The notes: generated by a model not told the origin, from the sequence alone. A DNA stretch of 64,000 nucleotides from Anaerosacchariphilus hominis (GCF_014290175.1 NZ_JACOOR010000005.1:214669-278668), one strand, 5' to 3'. Positions 8,440 through 16,258 are shown, counted from the first letter of the stretch. Numbers and translations are program-made.

Positions 8440-8781
8440 TTACTGCACTAAGGAAAGTGCCAGGCTCAGATACAGATTGCCCTTGTCAAAATTCTCAATG
8501 GCCTTTTCAATCTGTACAGCCACGTCTTCCTTTCCAACCTCGCGGAACTTCTTAGCCACATCTGCCAGCTCAGCCGCATGATGCTTATTATGATCTAACA
8601 TATAAGAAAGAAGCGCCTCCTGCTCACTGCCCGGCTTGTGATCGTGACCGCCGCAGCCGCAGCCACAGCCCTCATGGCTGTGATCGTGGGTATGCTCATG
8701 GCCGTGGTCATGGCAATGCTCATGATCGTGGTCATGCTCGTGTCCGTGACAATGTCCGTGTTCTCCGTCTACCATATGCAT
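8440..8781 (-). CDS. Histidine-rich putative nickel-storage/chaperone protein
   Basis: This 113-residue protein has two parts. Residues 1 to about 50 are a dense His/Asp/Glu tract (HxHDHDHEH repeats) ending in a Cys-Gly run (GCGCGCGGHDH). Residues about 53-113 form a predicted helical domain. It is the first gene of the Wood-Ljungdahl operon, starting at the ATG with AAGGAGG eight bases upstream. By composition and place it resembles CooJ, the His-rich nickel chaperone, but in R. rubrum CooJ the His tract is C-terminal, whereas here it is N-terminal. Metal binding is near certain; nickel as the physiological metal is an inference. Confidence 0.8.
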   Translation of the reverse strand: MHMVDGEHGHCHGHEHDHDHEHCHDHGHEHTHDHSHEGCGCGCGGHDHKPGSEQEALLSYMLDHNKHHAAELADVAKKFREVGKEDVAVQIEKAIENFDKGNLYLSLALSLVQ

Positions 8782-8843
8782 CGCATATTCCTCCTTTTAT
8801 TTAAAACTTAGAATTGTGTTAATTTCATGACAATCTTGCTTCA

Positions 8844-8872
8844 ATTATACCCCAGGAGGGGGATTTTATCAA
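8844..8872 (-). promoter_or_regulatory. Promoter of the Wood-Ljungdahl operon
   Basis: On the minus strand, TTGATA (8867-8872) and TATAAT (8844-8849) are separated by exactly 17 bases. The expected start site near 8837 gives a leader of about 56 bases before the His-rich gene. No riboswitch-like structure is visible in the leader. Confidence 0.85.
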
Positions 8873-8976
8873 GTCGGATTTCGTCGTTTTCTGGGCGCAG
8901 ATTGTTCTTAATCACGTACATTTTCCGTTTTTTCCATCCTTTTCCGCTTCCATCTTCGTCCCGGAAAACTGCCGTA

Positions 8977-9005
8977 TTGACTTTTCCTTCTTTTTTTTGT
9001 AATCT
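8977..9005 (+). promoter_or_regulatory. Promoter of aroE
   Basis: TTGACT (8977-8982), a 17-base T-rich spacer and TAATCT (9000-9005) form a plausible housekeeping promoter. The palindrome GTGTACAC (9014-9021) lies just after the expected start site and could be an operator. Confidence 0.65.
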
Positions 9006-9056
9006 TAGTAAAAGTGTACACGATAAACGCAATAACTTCAAGTAAAAGGTGTAAAA

Positions 9057-9932
9057 ATGAACAAAAATTTCGAAATAACCGGAACCACAAAACTTACCTG
9101 TCTTCTGGGAGATCCCGTTTCTCACAGTATCTCCCCTGCCATGCATAACGCTTCCTTCCAAAAGCTCGGTCTGGACTATGCTTATCTGGCTTTTGACGTG
9201 GATGAGGAACACTTTGAGCGGGCTGTGGACGGTCTCATTACTCTTGGTGCTTCAGGTTGGAACTGCACCATGCCTTTAAAGCGGCGTATGTATGAACGCG
9301 TGGATACTCTCTCCGACTCCGCCCTTTTGAGCGGCGCCGTCAATACAGTCGTAAACCGGGACGGACAGCTCTTCGGCGATAATACAGACGGCTATGGTTT
9401 CCTGCAGTCCATGCGGGACGCAGGATTTTCCTGTAAGGGAGCCCATGCAGTCATGCTGGGAAGCGGAGGCGCAGCGGCGGCTATCCTGGCCCAGGCGGCT
9501 CTGGACGGTACAGATACCATTGACATATTTTCCAGGAAAGGGGCTTCTTCCACCCGGCTCATAGCTGAAGAAACGGATCGAATCCGCGGAAAAAGCAACT
9601 GTCGGATCCGTCTCTTTGACCTGGCTGATACCCAAACACTCAAGTCCTGTTTAAACGATGCGCAGATTCTGATTCATACTTCTTCCGTGGGTATGGCTCC
9701 CCATACGGATGCCTCACTGATTCCTGACGCTTCCTTTTTCCACCCCGGACTGGTGGTGGGCGATGTGATTTACAATCCCCGGGAGACGCTGCTTCTGCGC
9801 CAGGCCCGAGAAGCAGGCTGCCATACCTTCAACGGCATGTACATGCTGCTCCATCAGGGGGCCAAGGCCTTTGAGCGCTGGACCGGACAGGAGATGCCCG
9901 TGGAATATATCCGGGATCTGTATTTCCGTTAG
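9057..9932 (+). CDS. aroE: Shikimate 5-dehydrogenase
   Basis: This 291-residue enzyme reduces 3-dehydroshikimate to shikimate in aromatic amino-acid synthesis. The N-terminal substrate domain shows GDPVSHSISPAMHN, the catalytic lysine motif NCTMPLKRRM and GDNTDGYGF. The Rossmann half starts at VMLGSGGAAAA. It is somewhat longer than many AroE proteins (about 270). It appears to be transcribed alone from its own promoter; aroB is at 33.4 kb. A weak AAAGGTG site precedes the ATG. Confidence 0.95.
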   Translation: MNKNFEITGTTKLTCLLGDPVSHSISPAMHNASFQKLGLDYAYLAFDVDEEHFERAVDGLITLGASGWNCTMPLKRRMYERVDTLSDSALLSGAVNTVVNRDGQLFGDNTDGYGFLQSMRDAGFSCKGAHAVMLGSGGAAAAILAQAALDGTDTIDIFSRKGASSTRLIAEETDRIRGKSNCRIRLFDLADTQTLKSCLNDAQILIHTSSVGMAPHTDASLIPDASFFHPGLVVGDVIYNPRETLLLRQAREAGCHTFNGMYMLLHQGAKAFERWTGQEMPVEYIRDLYFR

Positions 9933-9967
9933 GCACAGAATTCCCACTTCCGTTTCCAATAGTTCCA

Positions 9968-9976
9968 TGCTATAAT
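9968..9976 (+). promoter_or_regulatory. Extended -10 promoter before the class V aminotransferase gene
   Basis: TGCTATAAT (9968-9976) is a perfect extended -10 element. The matching -35 region (9948-9953) is poor. Transcription would begin near 9983, just before the hairpin at 9991-10042. Confidence 0.55.
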
Positions 9977-9990
9977 AGGATAACGTAACA

Positions 9991-10042
9991 GGTAAGAAGC
10001 TGTAGTTTTGCCGACAGCAAGCCCGCAGCTTTCTTTTTACCC
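9991..10042 (+). terminator. Structured leader / terminator-like hairpin
   Basis: The outer bases GGTAA (9991-9995) pair with TTACC (10038-10042), and AGCTG (9998-10002) pairs with CAGCT (10026-10030) around an inner TTGC/GCAA hairpin. A T-rich stretch (10031-10038) follows the inner stem. It could end aroE transcription, or, because a promoter lies just upstream, act as an attenuator or short RNA for the gene at 10128. I cannot assign it to a known riboswitch class. Confidence 0.45.
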
Positions 10043-10127
10043 GGAAAGCACTGGTGCGTTAATACACAAAAGTGTAAATTATTTTCAATAAGTTTAACAA
10101 AATCAATCAAATTGGAGATGAACAACC

Positions 10128-11312
10128 ATGATTTATCTTGACAACGGCGCCACCACCTTTCCAAAACCGGACTGTGTCTGGGACGCCGTAGACCATTTTA
10201 ACCGTACGGCAGCAGTAAATGCGGGCCGGGGTGCTTATCAGGCCGCCCGGAAGGCCACCGCCATGATCCGGGAAGTACGGGAGCAGCTTATCAGCCTCTG
10301 TGACGCCCGGGAGCAGGCTCAGGTCATCCTGACCCCTTCCGTCACCATCGCCCTGAACCAGATTATCCAGGGGCAGCCCTGGACTTCTGATTCCGTGGCC
10401 TATGTATCGCCCTATGAGCATAACGCGGTACTTCGTCCTCTGAAGCTTCTGGAGAAACGCATAGGCATCCGGATACTGGAACTTCCGCTGTCCGAAGATC
10501 TTTCCATTGACCTGGAAAGCACCAGCGAAATGTTCCGTCAGACACCTCCGGATTTTGTCAGTGTCTCCGCCGTCAGCAATGTGACCGGCTACATTCTTCC
10601 GGCCCGGGAGATCTTTCTCATGGCCAAGGAATACGGTGCGTTTACCCTGTTGGACGCAGCCCAGGCCATGGGACTTTTGAAGCTGCGCTTCTCTTATCTT
10701 CGGGCCGACGCGATCACCTTTGCCGGACACAAGACTCTCTACGCGCCCTTTGGCATCGGCGGCTTTCTTCTGAAAAACGGCGTGGATCTCACAGAGCTCC
10801 TGGCCGGCGGCAACGGCATGAAGTCTTTAAGCGAAGAAATGCCCCTCTATATGCCCGAGAAAATGGAATGCGGCAGCATGGATACGCCTGCCATCGCAGG
10901 CCTTCAGGCTTCTCTTCAGTGGCTGAAAACCGCCCGTCCGAAAAAAATCGAGGATGAGCTGATGACATACCTGCTTCCCAAGCTCCGGGAAATTTCGGGA
11001 CTGCATCTTTATTGCGCACCGGATCCCACCCTTCAGGCAGGCGTCGTTTCTCTGAATCTGGATGGCTTTCGCGCCAACGAAGTGGGCGCGATTCTCGACA
11101 AGGAATGGAATATCGCTGTCCGGGCCGGCCACCACTGTGCAGCCCGCATTCACAGGCATTTGAAGGATCAGGAGTTTGACGGCACCGTCCGGGTAAGTAT
11201 CAGTGCTTTTACCACCCGGGAGGATCTGGACACTCTGGTAAAAGGTCTAAAGAGTATTGACCGAGAAATGTTGAAGGGGATTTCTTCCAGTGTGCTGCGT
11301 GGAAACTGCTGA
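10128..11312 (+). CDS. Class V aminotransferase, cysteine-desulfurase-like
   Basis: This 394-residue PLP enzyme of the NifS/CsdB type starts MIYLDNGATTFPKP. The PLP lysine is K202 in FAGHKTLY, and the sulfur-accepting cysteine lies in RAGHHCAAR near residue 340. It should mobilise sulfur or selenium from cysteine or selenocysteine. No IscU, YedF or SelD gene is beside it, so the acceptor is unknown. It follows a 145-base structured leader and is followed after 136 bases by a flavin/Fe-S oxidoreductase. The ATG has TTGGAG upstream. Confidence 0.85.
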   Translation: MIYLDNGATTFPKPDCVWDAVDHFNRTAAVNAGRGAYQAARKATAMIREVREQLISLCDAREQAQVILTPSVTIALNQIIQGQPWTSDSVAYVSPYEHNAVLRPLKLLEKRIGIRILELPLSEDLSIDLESTSEMFRQTPPDFVSVSAVSNVTGYILPAREIFLMAKEYGAFTLLDAAQAMGLLKLRFSYLRADAITFAGHKTLYAPFGIGGFLLKNGVDLTELLAGGNGMKSLSEEMPLYMPEKMECGSMDTPAIAGLQASLQWLKTARPKKIEDELMTYLLPKLREISGLHLYCAPDPTLQAGVVSLNLDGFRANEVGAILDKEWNIAVRAGHHCAARIHRHLKDQEFDGTVRVSISAFTTREDLDTLVKGLKSIDREMLKGISSSVLRGNC

Positions 11313-11358
11313 CAATCCAGAATCTCACCACATACGATTTGACTGCTATGGAAATCAC

Positions 11359-11384
11359 TTCTGTCACCCAGGGCAGAGACAGAA
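11359..11384 (+). repeat. 7-bp inverted repeat in the 11313-11448 spacer
   Basis: TTCTGTC (11359-11365) and GACAGAA (11378-11384) can form a hairpin with a 12-base loop, without a T-run. A 15-codon ATG frame starts just upstream at 11348, but nothing supports translation. The rest of the spacer shows only the AAAGGA site of the next gene. Confidence 0.35.
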
Positions 11385-11448
11385 ATCCCCTATGAGGATA
11401 CCTATATGCGCAAAAAGCATGTGCAGATCAAAGAAAGGAACTTATACT

Positions 11449-13395
11449 ATGAGCTACGAAAAATTATTTGAAAAGGGCCGCATCGGAACCATGGTCCTGA
11501 AAAACCGCGGCGTCATGATGCCCATGGCGACTGATATGGCCGACAAGGACGGCATCGTAACCCCCCGACAGATCCGCTATTATCAGGAGCGTGCCAAAGG
11601 CGGCATTGCTATGATCATCAACGAGTACACCGGCGTGGACGATGTAGACAGTATTCCGTCCATCCACAACCTGCGTATCGCCCGGGATTATCATATTTCA
11701 GAGATGGAGAAGCTGACCGACGCGGTTCATCTCTACGGCTGCAAGATTGTGGCCCAGATTCACCATGGCGGCGCCACCTCCAATCCGAATTTCACCGGAC
11801 GCCAGAACCTGGCTCCCAGTGCCGTTCCCATTGCGGAGGGCCGCCCTGTTCCGAAGGAAATGACCCTGGAGGATATCAAACGCGTTGAGCAGAAATTCAT
11901 CGACGCGGCCGTCCGCTGTCAGAAGGCTGGCTATGACGCAGTGGAGCTTCACGGAGCCCACGGCTATCTGATCGCCCAGTTCTTCAGCAAATACTATAAC
12001 CGCAGAACCGACGAGTACGGGGGAAGCGTGGAAAACCGCTGCCGCTTCATCGCAGAAATCATCGCCGGTATCCGTGCAAAGCTCGGACCCCGTTTTCCGA
12101 TTCTGGTCCGCATGTGCGGCGATGAGATGACCCCGGTGGACGGATTCCTGACCCTGGAGGACGGCCTGGAGATTGCAAAGTATCTGGAAAGCTGCGGCAT
12201 TGATGCCATCAATATCAGCAACGGCAGCGCCCGGAACGGCGATGCCAACTGCGAACCCTTCTCCTATCAGCCCGGCTGGAAAAAGCATGTGGCAAAGGCT
12301 TATAAAGAAGCCCTTCATATTCCGGTTATCGCCACCAACACCATTAAGGATCCGGACTTTGCTGAGTCACTTCTGGAGGAAGGAATCTGTGATTTCGTAG
12401 GTCTGGGCCGTTCCCAGCTGGCGGATCCGGATTTCATGAACAAGGCAAAGACCGGACACTCGGATGAAATCCGCAAGTGTATCGGCTGTCTCTACTGCCG
12501 GGAACGCGTACTGGGCCAGGGGCTTCCGATTCGCTGTGCCATCAACGCCCGCACTGCCCGGGAGGATGTATTTTCCCATATCCGAAAAGACGGTACCGGT
12601 AAAACCGCTGTGGTGGTCGGCGGAGGCCCTGCAGGTATGGAAGCGGCGCGCGTATTGGCTCTGCGTCAGTTCCATGTGGTGTTATTTGAAAAAGAGACTC
12701 AGCTCGGCGGTACACTGAATGTGGCCGACAAGCCCGCCTTCAAGGATAAGCTGACCAGACTGGCTCGGACTATGGAGACCCAGATCCGTCACCTGGGCGT
12801 GGAGATTCGTCTGGGCACCGCCGCTACACCGGAGCTGGTAAGCGCTCTGAATCCGACAGGTGTCATCGTTGCCTGCGGCGCAGAGCCGGTCATTCCGCCT
12901 CTTCCGGGCATCCGGCAGAGTCATGTCTGCACAGCAGAGGATGTTCTCACCGGCAAAGCAGCCCCCAGCGGACAGGTAGCTGTCATCGGTTCCGGTCTGA
13001 CCGGTCTTGAAACTTCCGAGATGCTTTTAAGCCGCGGTCTCTCCGTCTCCATCATCGAGATGGCTGATCAGATGGGACCCGGCATCTTCGGTGCTATCCG
13101 AAATGACGAGCTCAGCCGTATCCTGCCCCACAACCCGGGTGTATACACCGGCCACAAACTGCTTTCCATCGAAGAAAAGACCGTAACACTGGAAAGGACG
13201 GAGGATCACAGCACCGTAGTTCTGCCTGCGGATTCCGTCGTTCTGGCTTTGGGCGTACGGCCCCGCTCCGCTCTGGCTGAAAGCTTCGAGAGCTGCTGTT
13301 CCCAGGTACATGTCGTCGGCGACGCGCGCAAGGGCGGCAGAATCGCCACAGCGGTACGGGAAGGTTTTGAGGCCGCTTATATTTTCGAGGCATAA
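11449..13395 (+). CDS. Old-yellow-enzyme family NADH:flavin oxidoreductase (2,4-dienoyl-CoA reductase type)
   Basis: This 648-residue, three-part enzyme has an FMN-binding TIM barrel (about 1-335, with HHGGA and ELHGAHGYL motifs), an Fe-S motif with C344, C347, C350 and C363, and an FAD/NAD module (about 380-640, VVVGGGPAGMEAARV). Family members reduce activated C=C bonds, for example in enoyl-CoAs or bile-acid intermediates. The substrate cannot be read here, and no bai genes are nearby. The frame extends to 11290 inside the upstream gene, but the ATG at 11449 with AAAGGA is preferred. It is followed by a strong terminator. Confidence 0.9.
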   Translation: MSYEKLFEKGRIGTMVLKNRGVMMPMATDMADKDGIVTPRQIRYYQERAKGGIAMIINEYTGVDDVDSIPSIHNLRIARDYHISEMEKLTDAVHLYGCKIVAQIHHGGATSNPNFTGRQNLAPSAVPIAEGRPVPKEMTLEDIKRVEQKFIDAAVRCQKAGYDAVELHGAHGYLIAQFFSKYYNRRTDEYGGSVENRCRFIAEIIAGIRAKLGPRFPILVRMCGDEMTPVDGFLTLEDGLEIAKYLESCGIDAINISNGSARNGDANCEPFSYQPGWKKHVAKAYKEALHIPVIATNTIKDPDFAESLLEEGICDFVGLGRSQLADPDFMNKAKTGHSDEIRKCIGCLYCRERVLGQGLPIRCAINARTAREDVFSHIRKDGTGKTAVVVGGGPAGMEAARVLALRQFHVVLFEKETQLGGTLNVADKPAFKDKLTRLARTMETQIRHLGVEIRLGTAATPELVSALNPTGVIVACGAEPVIPPLPGIRQSHVCTAEDVLTGKAAPSGQVAVIGSGLTGLETSEMLLSRGLSVSIIEMADQMGPGIFGAIRNDELSRILPHNPGVYTGHKLLSIEEKTVTLERTEDHSTVVLPADSVVLALGVRPRSALAESFESCCSQVHVVGDARKGGRIATAVREGFEAAYIFEA

Positions 13396-13430
13396 CACGA
13401 TTTTTCTCTTACCGGATTTTTTAGAACGTA

Positions 13431-13477
13431 AAAAAGAGCACAGGATTCGTTTGACAACGGATCCCTGTGCTCTTTTT
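13431..13477 (+). terminator. Intrinsic terminator after the OYE-type gene
   Basis: A long A/T-flanked stem, with arms about 13431-13446 and 13461-13477 (one bulge) and ending in TTTTT, lies 35 bases after the stop codon. Its A-run on the other side makes it potentially bidirectional. Confidence 0.85.
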
Positions 13478-13487
13478 ACTTCATCAT

Positions 13488-13528
13488 AAAAAATGAGATC
13501 AGACAATCTAGGTTCTGATCTCATTTTA
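13488..13528 (-). terminator. Intrinsic terminator of the cyclase-AhpD operon
   Basis: Perfect 14-bp arms at 13490-13503 and 13514-13527, with a T-run on the minus strand, lie 22 bases after the AhpD-like stop codon. It is paired back to back with the plus-strand terminator. Confidence 0.85.
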
Positions 13529-13550
13529 TCATTCTTATGTAATTTGATTT

Positions 13551-14156
13551 TTAATCCTCAAAATTACGGTTATGGCTGTAATGGCCCGGATTCGGAACCG
13601 GAGCGATGGTGCTTACCCAGCGGTTCGTGTAGTTGAAGAAGCCTGCTACAAAAGCTGCCTCCAGAATCTGATGATCGTCAAGACCCGCTTCGCGGAGCTT
13701 ATTCACCTGTTCCTGATCGATGTCGCGAGGATGTGCGGTTACATACCATGCATATTCGCAGAGTGCGTAGTCCTCTTTGGACAGTTCATCCTTGGCGGAA
13801 CGATAGTTGTAGGAAATCTTGTCTACCAGACGTGCGTTCTTCCACATACCGCGAAGATTATCGCCGTGGGTAGTCAGGCAGTAGCAGCAGCAGTTGTAAG
13901 AGGATACAACCACGCCAATCATCTCTTTTTGCGCGTCTGTCAGATAGCAGGTATCGTTGTACAGAGAATTCTTGAAGTTCAGAAATCCGATGTACTCCTT
14001 GGCATTCAGAGGAAGAATCTTGAACAGGTTGTTGATGAAGCCCCAGTTCTTCTCCATGACTTCTACGTTCTTATTGAAGACAGCGTACTCCTCGTCTGTC
14101 ATCTCCTCGCGATCCGGTTTCTGCAGTCTTGAAAGCTGCTCGTCAAATTCTAGCAT
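13551..14156 (-). CDS. AhpD-like / carboxymuconolactone decarboxylase family protein
   Basis: This 201-residue protein of the alkylhydroperoxidase-D fold has a redox motif CCCYC (residues 89-93, giving C90-x-x-C93) followed by H97, the proton-relay pattern of AhpD-type peroxidases. Neighbouring cysteines C89 and C91 are extra. It probably reduces peroxides or acts as a thiol-dependent redox enzyme, with unknown partners. It lies 18 bases downstream of a cyclase-family gene and shares its promoter. A GGAGGAA-type site precedes the ATG. Confidence 0.8.
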   Translation of the reverse strand: MLEFDEQLSRLQKPDREEMTDEEYAVFNKNVEVMEKNWGFINNLFKILPLNAKEYIGFLNFKNSLYNDTCYLTDAQKEMIGVVVSSYNCCCYCLTTHGDNLRGMWKNARLVDKISYNYRSAKDELSKEDYALCEYAWYVTAHPRDIDQEQVNKLREAGLDDHQILEAAFVAGFFNYTNRWVSTIAPVPNPGHYSHNRNFED

Positions 14157-14174
14157 AATAAAATTCCTCCTGAT

Positions 14175-14945
14175 TTAGTCTTCGGGACAGATTGCAAAAC
14201 ATCTTGCCGGGAAGCCGGTACCGTCTTTCAGCTTTGGGAATGCACATACGATCATGGCTCCCACGGCCGGTACCTGGTCAAGATTTCTCATAACCTCGAT
14301 CTGAATGCGGTCGGTCTCCAGGATGTACTGCTCACCCGGGTACGGATACGCGTCTTCTTTGGTGGTTACATAACTGGGATCTGTATCTGCGGGCTCATGC
14401 CCGATGGCGCCGATGTTACGCTCCTCTACCAGCCACTTGATGGCATCTACACTCCAGCCCGGGTAATGAGGATTGCCATTCTCATCTGGGTTGTCCAGGT
14501 TAGACTTCTTATACCAGTCGGAACGGAATGCCACGAATGCGCCTTCCGGAATCCTGCCGTTCTCGCTCTCCCACTTCTCCAGGTCTGCTACAGTCATGGT
14601 GAACTCGGCGTTCTCCGCGCACTCTTTGGACTTATCTACGACTACCAGAGGATATACCAACTCTTTTACGGTGATTTTGCTCATGTCACGACCGTCCCCC
14701 CAGAAATGAAGGGGTACATCTACATGGGTACCGTACTGGCTGGCTACGCTGTACTGGATACATCTCATGGGAGCCATCATGTCGTCCGGAGTTCCTTCTC
14801 TATAGTCGAACAGGAGCTTTCCCTCCAGCGGTTTGAAACCGTACCAGTGGGGAGTCTCCGGGCTCAGCTCATGTGTCAGATCTACCCATTTGTAACCTGT
14901 CCCTTTTACTTCTTTCACAAAATCCCATAATTTAAGGTTTGCCAT
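14175..14945 (-). CDS. Cyclase family protein (kynurenine-formamidase fold)
   Basis: This 256-residue metal-dependent hydrolase has the signature GTHVDVPLHF, with H74, D76 and H80 as metal ligands, and an early VDLTHELSPETPHW segment. Family members hydrolyse N-formylkynurenine, isatin or lactone/cyclic substrates; the substrate here is unknown. AAAGGAGG precedes the ATG. It is the first gene of a two-gene unit whose 110-base leader holds a terminator hairpin, so expression may be conditional. Confidence 0.8.
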   Translation of the reverse strand: MANLKLWDFVKEVKGTGYKWVDLTHELSPETPHWYGFKPLEGKLLFDYREGTPDDMMAPMRCIQYSVASQYGTHVDVPLHFWGDGRDMSKITVKELVYPLVVVDKSKECAENAEFTMTVADLEKWESENGRIPEGAFVAFRSDWYKKSNLDNPDENGNPHYPGWSVDAIKWLVEERNIGAIGHEPADTDPSYVTTKEDAYPYPGEQYILETDRIQIEVMRNLDQVPAVGAMIVCAFPKLKDGTGFPARCFAICPED

Positions 14946-14965
14946 ATTATTATCCTCCTTTAATT

Positions 14966-15019
14966 AAAAAAAGTCAATACAAGACCTGTTCACCTTGTCC
15001 TCTTTGGTCTCCATTGACT
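14966..15019 (-). terminator. Leader terminator/attenuator before the cyclase gene
   Basis: On the minus strand AGTCAAT (15013-15019) and AGACC (15006-15010) pair with GGTCT (14982-14986) and ATTGACT (14972-14978), and a 7-T run follows. It lies between the promoter at 15062-15090 and the ATG at 14945, so it must be read through to express the operon. That is the layout of an attenuator. Confidence 0.7.
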
Positions 15020-15037
15020 CTTATTTTTTCACTATGT

Positions 15038-15056
15038 AACTATGTTTTTTATAGTT
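15038..15056. promoter_or_regulatory. Operator-like dyad at the cyclase operon start site
   Basis: AACTAT (15038-15043) and ATAGTT (15051-15056) form a dyad that overlaps the expected start near 15055. A further AT-rich CTATG copy sits at 15032-15036. It could bind a repressor or form a 5' hairpin in the RNA. Confidence 0.5.
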
Positions 15057-15061
15057 GCTTT

Positions 15062-15090
15062 ACTATACCACAGGATTGTTTTTTTGTCAA
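15062..15090 (-). promoter_or_regulatory. Promoter of the cyclase-AhpD operon
   Basis: TTGACA (15085-15090), 17 bases, then TATAGT (15062-15067) on the minus strand: a near-perfect housekeeping promoter. It lies downstream of the GGGtGRT terminator, so the two units are separate. Confidence 0.85.
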
Positions 15091-15156
15091 TACCTTATTT
15101 TATATATAGGAATTATAGGTTTGACACTTTAATGTGACACGGTGTTTCCTATAGAC

Positions 15157-15203
15157 AAAAAAGAAAGCACCCACCAAAACTCTCCGGTGAGTGCCTTCTT
15201 ACT
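15157..15203 (-). terminator. Terminator of the GGGtGRT operon
   Basis: A long stem (about 15161-15174 with 15186-15200, G-U pairs allowed) is followed by TTTTTT on the minus strand, 26 bases after the GGGtGRT stop codon. Confidence 0.85.
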
Positions 15204-15228
15204 TTATCTGTCGTTATTCAGCTTTTAT

Positions 15229-16239
15229 TTAGAACTTGCCAGCGTCGGCTGCTTCCTGAACAGCTACTGCAACTGCAACAGTCATACCAACCATCGGGTT
15301 GTTACCAGCGCCGATGAGACCCATCATCTCTACGTGAGCCGGTACGGAGGAAGAACCTGCAAACTGAGCGTCAGAATGCATACGTCCCAGAGTATCGGTC
15401 ATACCGTAGGAAGCCGGTCCTGCTGCCATGTTGTCCGGATGAAGGGTACGTCCTGTACCGCCGCCGGATGCTACGGAGAAGTACTTCTTGCCTGCCTCCA
15501 GGCGCTCCTTCTTGTAAGTACCTGCTACCGGATGCTGGAAACGGGTCGGGTTGGTAGAGTTACCGGTGATGGATACGTCTACATTCTCCTTCCACATGAT
15601 AGCTACGCCTTCCGGAACGCTGTTTGCGCCATAGCAGTTAACCTTTGCGCGAAGTCCCTCGGAGTAAGCCTTGCGGAATACTTCCTTAACCTCGTTGGTG
15701 TACGGATCGTACTCAGTCTCAACGTATGTAAATCCATTGATTCTTGCGATAATCTGAGCAGCATCCTTTCCAAGACCGTTCAGGATAACACGCAGCGGCT
15801 TCTGACGAACCTTGTTTGCCTTCTCTGCAATACCGATAGCGCCCTCTGCTGCTGCAAAGGACTCATGGCCTGCCAGGAATGCGAAACACTCAGTCTCCTC
15901 TTCCAGAAGCATCTTGCCCAGGTTACCATGTCCCAGACCTACCTTACGTGTATCTGCTACAGAACCCGGAATACAGAAAGCCTGAAGGCCCTCTCCGATA
16001 GCTGCTGCAGCGTCTGCTGCCTTGCGGCAGTTTTTCTTGATTGCGATGGCTGCGCCTACGATGTATGCCCAGCAAGCGTTCTCAAAACAGATCGGCTGGA
16101 TGCCCTTGATCTGGTTGTATACGTCCAGGCCTGCATCCTTAGTGATCTTCTCAGCTTCCTCGATGGAAGCGATGCCATAGCTGTTCAGAACAGCGTTAAT
16201 CTTATCAATACGTCTTTCATATGATTCAAATAATGCCAT
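15229..16239 (-). CDS. GGGtGRT family protein
   Basis: This 336-residue protein of unknown function is named for its conserved motif, seen here as GGGTGRT at residues 259-265, followed by LHPDNMAAGPASYGM. Other notable stretches are GLGHGNLGKML (101-111), FLAGHESFAAAEGA (121-134) and NCYGANSVPEGVA (201-213). No signal peptide or membrane segment is seen, so it is cytoplasmic. It follows an iron-sulfur scaffold-like gene by 19 bases, the pairing I know for this family. That pairing suggests work on a metal cluster or a cysteine-linked intermediate, but no activity is established. Confidence 0.85.
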   Translation of the reverse strand: MALFESYERRIDKINAVLNSYGIASIEEAEKITKDAGLDVYNQIKGIQPICFENACWAYIVGAAIAIKKNCRKAADAAAAIGEGLQAFCIPGSVADTRKVGLGHGNLGKMLLEEETECFAFLAGHESFAAAEGAIGIAEKANKVRQKPLRVILNGLGKDAAQIIARINGFTYVETEYDPYTNEVKEVFRKAYSEGLRAKVNCYGANSVPEGVAIMWKENVDVSITGNSTNPTRFQHPVAGTYKKERLEAGKKYFSVASGGGTGRTLHPDNMAAGPASYGMTDTLGRMHSDAQFAGSSSVPAHVEMMGLIGAGNNPMVGMTVAVAVAVQEAADAGKF

Positions 16240-16258
16240 TTTTCATCTACCTCCTCGA

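Noticed and set aside
8841..9212. Minus-strand frame of 123 codons in the 8.8-9.2 kb gap
   Set aside because: It crosses the aroE coding start and both promoters and has no family match or ribosome binding site.
11290..11448. Longer start for the OYE-type gene
   Set aside because: The 53-residue extension overlaps the aminotransferase gene and is Cys/His-rich and unlike the family; the ATG at 11449 has a proper site and gives the family N terminus.
11449..13395. Bile-acid 7-dehydroxylation enzyme (BaiCD/BaiH)
   Set aside because: The domain architecture fits, but no other bai genes are near and the wider OYE family is broad, so the specific name is not supported.
15142..16224. Plus-strand open frame of 360 codons opposite the GGGtGRT gene
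   Set aside because: It runs antisense through a well-recognised protein and a terminator, and its composition is not protein-like.
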